Shown: in pieces, positions 7,238 through 10,882 of the stretch
Position numbering within the stretch: position 1 is the first letter of the stretch
Layout of the letters: the number at the start of each line of letters is the position of its first letter
Assembly (NCBI GenBank): GCA_023269365.1
Contig: JAHFTN010000002.1
Span: forward strand, 1-10,882
From: Chlamydiota bacterium
GTDB lineage: Bacteria; Chlamydiota; Chlamydiia; Chlamydiales; Rhabdochlamydiaceae
Direction: 5' to 3'
DNA length: 10,882 bases
Program-made: the position numbers and the translations under genes
Notes under the pieces: generated by a model
What the model saw: the letters and a program-made list of their open reading frames with translations, nothing else
What the model was told of the DNA's origin: nothing
Databases searched by the model: none

Positions 7238-10200
7238 CGTCCTCGATCGCCACCAGAAAGTGTCGCAGTCCCACTGTTTAGAAGCTTCTGCCGGCACAGG
7301 GAAGACCTTCGCCATCGAGCACCTCGTCACCCGATTGATCATAGAAGGGGAGTTCCCCCTTTTGATTGAAGAGATCTTGGTTGTAACTTTTACAAGGGCT
7401 GCCACAAGAGAGCTTAAAAAACGGATCTACCGCAATTTAAAAGCGATTAAAGAGGAGCTCTTAAAACAAAATTCTTCTATTGACTATGTGCAAGCTCTTA
7501 TAGAACAAGGGACGTCTTTGTGCGCACAAGAGAGGATCGAGGCGGCGCTGATCTGTTACGATAGCGCGCCCATCTACACTCTGCACGGCTGTTGCTACAG
7601 GTTACTAAAGGAATTTGCCTTTGAAGCAGAGCTCAACATGGAAATTTCCGACCCGGAAAAAAAGGAGTCTGCAAAGATCCTTCAAGGGCTAGTGAAGGAG
7701 TATCTAAAAAAAGAGGTGGGGGAGCCCCACTATAGCCCCTACCAGATCCAGCTGCTTTTATCAAAGGCAAGAAGAGATCCTCTACAATGGATCTCTACAC
7801 TTACGCGCGCAGTAGAAAATAGCAAAGCGATTGCTAAGCTGCCGACCTATCAAGAGCTTTTGGAGGCGTTTTGCTCTCAGCTAGAGAAGCTGCCCTCCCT
7901 CGATCCCGTTTGCTTTAAAGAAGATATGGCTCACCACCTTCCTCGCTATCTGAAGATGAAAGGTGATAAGATCCCCTCCCAAATCGAGCACCTCTCTCAT
8001 GTGCTCTCTTCTCGCTCTTGCTCCTCTTCTCAATTTGAATGGCTCTTAAAACAAGAGTTGTTTTTAGAGGGGATGGGAGAGGAGAATTTAAAAAAAAGGG
8101 TTAAGCCACTGGATCCATCCCTTCTCCACTACCCGGAGTTAATTCTCCACTTAAGGGCAACGCTACTGCCCCTCATCAGAAAAGCAAAAGATCCCGCCTC
8201 AATCCAGCTGCGCCTAACTTCCGATTTGCAGAAAAAGACAAAGGCGCTTTTGGAAGATGCTGCCGTATTTTCTCCCGATGCCCTATTACTTAAGGTAAAA
8301 GAAGCGCTCTATTCAGAGGCTTTTGTCTCTTCTGTTCGCAAAAAATTTAAAGCGGCCATTGTCGATGAATTTCAAGATACAGATCCTATCCAATGGACGA
8401 TCTTGAAAACGCTTTTCCCTCCCCATTCCTTACTCTACCTCGTAGGAGATCCCAAGCAGTCGATCTACGCGTTTCGCAATGCCGATGTCGATGTCTATTT
8501 ACAAGCGGCTCAAGAGAGAGGGGCAAAAAAACATTTAACGACAAACTTCCGCTCGACCCCCTCTTTGGTCGAGGGGTTGAACCGCCTCTTTTCCAAGGCG
8601 ACAAAAGCCTTTCATCCCATCCCCGACGTCCCTCTTCTACAGGCAGGGTCTACTCTTCCCCCTCTTGACGATGCAGCTCCTATCCAATGTTGGATGGTGA
8701 GGTGTAAGCAGGGGAGGAGTAAGAAATTCCCTCCCACGACTTGTTTAGAAGAAAAACTCTTTCCCCACCTGGCGGCAGAAATCCTCGATTTACACACAAA
8801 AAAAAAGGTGGCGTTTTGCGATATTGCCATTTTAGTAAAAGATCGGTTCCAAGCTAAAGCGGTCGTGGATTATTTAACCGCCTCTAAGATCCCTGCGAGT
8901 GCAGAAAGGGGCTCTCTCATCACCGAGTCACTCGCTTACTTTGATTTAAAAATGGTGTTAAGAGCCCTCTACTCTCCTCAAGACAGGGGCAAGTTAAAAG
9001 CAGCTCTTGGGACATCGCTTATCGGGATGGGGATGGAGCAGTTTCAAGAAGAGACGCTTCTTTTTGCAAAAGCCCTGGTGGGCTATCTTTACTCGTTGCT
9101 CGTTAAAGAAGGGTTTGGCATTTTTTTTCAATCCCTTTTACAAACCGTCTGGGAGCCAGGCGGGCAACCCCTACTCCAGAGACTCTCTCATGAGATGTAT
9201 GCAGATCTAAGACAGCTGTGCACCCTCGTCATAGAAGAGACGCAAACCCACGCCTTTGATCCTCTGAATTATTTAGAGCAGCTCTCATCAGAAGATCCGC
9301 GGCTGCAAAGGCACTCTTCAGAAGAAAAGGGAAGCGTCACCATCATGACGATTCATAGGAGCAAGGGGCTTGAGTTTGAAGTCGTCTTTGCTTTGGGCAT
9401 CTCTGCAAGACAGCCCCTTTCCGATCTTGTCACCATTAAGACCCCATCTGGGCCTCAGCTCACAGCGCTCGACAAAGAAGATGGGACCCATTTAAAAGCA
9501 CTAGAAGAGGAAAATCAGGAAAAATTGCGCCAGCTCTATGTCACCCTTACAAGGGCCAAAAGAAAGCTTTATATCCCTTGTATCTTTGAAGAGAAAGCGC
9601 AGCCAATAGATTTTTTTTCTGCCTCGCCCCTCGAGAGTTTTTTTTCTAAGATGGGAATTGATTCCCTAGAAAGCGCGCAGTTGCAACTTGAAGAACTCCG
9701 CCCCTTCGTGCAAGTGCACATGCTTGAAAATGCACCCCCTCCCCTCTACTGCCAAGAGGTTGCTCCTGTAGAGTTAATTCTTCCCGAACCTCTATCTCCC
9801 CTCCCTTTAAGGCCCCCTCCCGTTTCCTTCACCTCGCTCTCTGTACAATACCCTTCTATAGAGGTAAACCGGCCAGAAAAAGACGCCCCTCTCTCCATCC
9901 ATACACTCCCTTTGGGAAGTGAAACGGGCATCTTCCTCCACTCCCTATTTGAAACCCTTTTAAAAAAGGGGTTACACCACCCTTTAGATGAAAAACGGAT
10001 CGAGGCGTGTGTTGTAAAGCGGGTTATGGGGTCTTTTCTAGAGCCGTGGCTCTCTATTCTTATTCCATGGGTGGTGGAGTTATTTAAGCGCCCCCTTTTG
10101 CATTTTTCTCTTTGCGATGTAGAGCAACAGTTAACAGAAATCGAATTTTTGTACCCCTGCGCCCTGGGGCTAGTCAAAGGATTTGCCGACCTTGCCTTTG

Positions 10201-10454
10201 TCTTTGAGGGCAAGTATTATTTGCTCGACTGGAAGAGCAATTACCTGGGCCCTTCCGATGAAGATTACACCCAAGACGCCCTTAAAAAAGCGATGGAACA
10301 ACACGACTATGTACTGCAAGCCTCTCTCTATAAAGAGGCCTTAAAGCGGTATGTAAAGCTGTTTGACAACCGCCCCTTCGAGAGTTGTTTTGGCGGGGCC
10401 TTGTACTACTTTGTAAGAGGGCGCGCCGTTTACCATCTGGAGTTGCATGCATAA
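7227..10454 (+). CDS. recB: Exodeoxyribonuclease V beta subunit RecB (helicase-nuclease)
   Basis: RecB is the 3'-5' SF1A helicase and the only nuclease of RecBCD; it also loads RecA after Chi. This 1075-residue protein shows every helicase motif in order: Walker A ASAGTGKT (20-27), motif Ia VVTFTRAATREL (52-63), Walker B VDEFQD (379-384), motif III GDPKQSIYAFR (from 407), motif IV TTNFRST, motif V IMTIHRSKGLEFE (706-718) and motif VI QLYVTLTRAKRK (from 769). The C-terminal PD-(D/E)XK nuclease domain is intact: H905 in GIFLHSLFE, D988 in GFADLAF, D1001 and K1003 in LLDWKSN, then the AMEQHDYVLQASLY helix and GGALYYFVRG. Both activities should therefore be functional. It is about 100 residues shorter than the E. 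coli protein. An A9 run (8798-8806) and T8 runs at 9121, 9611 and 9638 lie within it. It overlaps recC by 11 bases and recD by 8. Confidence 0.95.
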   Translation: MHFNVLDRHQKVSQSHCLEASAGTGKTFAIEHLVTRLIIEGEFPLLIEEILVVTFTRAATRELKKRIYRNLKAIKEELLKQNSSIDYVQALIEQGTSLCAQERIEAALICYDSAPIYTLHGCCYRLLKEFAFEAELNMEISDPEKKESAKILQGLVKEYLKKEVGEPHYSPYQIQLLLSKARRDPLQWISTLTRAVENSKAIAKLPTYQELLEAFCSQLEKLPSLDPVCFKEDMAHHLPRYLKMKGDKIPSQIEHLSHVLSSRSCSSSQFEWLLKQELFLEGMGEENLKKRVKPLDPSLLHYPELILHLRATLLPLIRKAKDPASIQLRLTSDLQKKTKALLEDAAVFSPDALLLKVKEALYSEAFVSSVRKKFKAAIVDEFQDTDPIQWTILKTLFPPHSLLYLVGDPKQSIYAFRNADVDVYLQAAQERGAKKHLTTNFRSTPSLVEGLNRLFSKATKAFHPIPDVPLLQAGSTLPPLDDAAPIQCWMVRCKQGRSKKFPPTTCLEEKLFPHLAAEILDLHTKKKVAFCDIAILVKDRFQAKAVVDYLTASKIPASAERGSLITESLAYFDLKMVLRALYSPQDRGKLKAALGTSLIGMGMEQFQEETLLFAKALVGYLYSLLVKEGFGIFFQSLLQTVWEPGGQPLLQRLSHEMYADLRQLCTLVIEETQTHAFDPLNYLEQLSSEDPRLQRHSSEEKGSVTIMTIHRSKGLEFEVVFALGISARQPLSDLVTIKTPSGPQLTALDKEDGTHLKALEEENQEKLRQLYVTLTRAKRKLYIPCIFEEKAQPIDFFSASPLESFFSKMGIDSLESAQLQLEELRPFVQVHMLENAPPPLYCQEVAPVELILPEPLSPLPLRPPPVSFTSLSVQYPSIEVNRPEKDAPLSIHTLPLGSETGIFLHSLFETLLKKGLHHPLDEKRIEACVVKRVMGSFLEPWLSILIPWVVELFKRPLLHFSLCDVEQQLTEIEFLYPCALGLVKGFADLAFVFEGKYYLLDWKSNYLGPSDEDYTQDALKKAMEQHDYVLQASLYKEALKRYVKLFDNRPFESCFGGALYYFVRGRAVYHLELHA

Positions 10455-10882
10455 TTTTATGGAACAAAGCTCCCTCTCCTTCATTGATCTTTTCTTTGCA
10501 AAAAGGGTACTAAAACACCTCCCCTCTGGAGAAGAGTCTCATGTAGTTTTATTGGCAACTCTCTTTGCCCTCTCCCGACTGGGGCATTTGGCTATAACCA
10601 CCTCTCCGCGCGGATTAGAAACGGTTTTGGAAATCCTCTCGATACAAAATGGTCCTGCTTTTTTAGAGTTTTTCCAGAAAGGAATAGAGACCTTTCCCTA
10701 TGAAACTCCCTGGTTAGTGCGCACCTCTTCCCATGTCTACTTACAAAAAAACTGGACCTACGAGTCGCAAATCGCTTTGCACCTAAAGAGGTTAAATGAG
10801 GGGCCGCCTTCCTTTTCCTTAAATCCTGTTGTTATTTCTGAATTAAATACAGAACAACAACAAGCCGTGCAAAAAGGGCTCC
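10447..10882 (+). CDS. recD: Exodeoxyribonuclease V alpha subunit RecD, N-terminal part (runs off the right edge)
   Basis: The first 145 residues of RecD, the 5'-3' SF1B helicase of RecBCD, are present; the gene continues past the window. Residues about 95-105 read VYLQKNWTYES, matching the conserved RecD segment in which a Tyr/Arg/Trp-rich strand precedes YE and the hydrophobic helix L-x-x-L-x-x-L. ISELNTEQQQAVQKGL near the end is the Q-motif helix that comes directly before Walker A, which must lie just outside. Two in-frame starts exist, 10447 and 10459. I prefer 10447 because GGAG at 10439-10442 lies 4 bases upstream of it, and because overlap with the recB stop fits coupling seen at recC/recB. 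The 10459 start would begin MEQSSLSFID and cannot be excluded. The helicase motifs themselves cannot be judged here. Confidence 0.88.
   Translation, partial: MHNFMEQSSLSFIDLFFAKRVLKHLPSGEESHVVLLATLFALSRLGHLAITTSPRGLETVLEILSIQNGPAFLEFFQKGIETFPYETPWLVRTSSHVYLQKNWTYESQIALHLKRLNEGPPSFSLNPVVISELNTEQQQAVQKGL

Noticed and set aside
9746..10213. 155-codon open frame antisense to the recB nuclease domain
   Set aside because: It mirrors a strongly conserved part of recB, has no recognisable motif and is rich in Arg, Ser and Gly as expected for an antisense shadow.

Overview
The window looks like a chromosomal segment of a chlamydia-related bacterium (order Chlamydiales or Parachlamydiales, outside the genus Chlamydia itself). 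Three things point there. The protein running in from the left edge ends like the chlamydial major outer membrane protein MOMP/OmpA. An LplT/YgeD-type transporter lies divergently next to recC-recB, an arrangement I recall from Chlamydia trachomatis (CT641 ygeD, CT640 recC, CT639 recB). Several secreted beta-barrel proteins crowd the left side. By eye the base composition is in the mid-forties percent G+C, which would fit a Waddlia- or Estrella-like lineage better than Chlamydia, but the genus cannot be fixed from sequence alone.

Layout. Bases 1-215 hold the 3' end of a MOMP-like porin (+). It converges, with only 2 bases between the stop codons, on a 318-residue secreted beta-barrel protein (-, 218-1174). 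That gene is divergent from a 423-residue predicted porin-like outer membrane protein (+, 1283-2554). A long near-perfect hairpin (2555-2646) separates the porin-like gene from a convergent MFS transporter of the LplT/YgeD type (-, 2673-4352). The transporter carries a C-terminal extension that looks like a catalytically dead acyltransferase domain. From 4373 to the right edge runs an overlapping operon recC-recB-recD (+), with recD cut off by the window end.

Function. The left part concerns the cell envelope: two or three outer membrane beta-barrels and a probable lysophospholipid transporter. The right part encodes the RecBCD helicase-nuclease for double-strand break repair and homologous recombination. 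RecB retains all helicase motifs and the nuclease active-site residues, so the enzyme is probably active. recC/recB and recB/recD overlap by 11 and 8 bases, which suggests translational coupling and balanced production of the three subunits.

I see no tRNA, rRNA, CRISPR array, insertion sequence, integrase or phage gene, and no defence island. No wholly new system is evident. The most notable items are the degenerate acyltransferase domain on the transporter, the long intergenic hairpin, a possibly leaderless outer membrane gene with a nine-T run in its signal peptide, and the 2-base and 20-base spacings between opposing genes.
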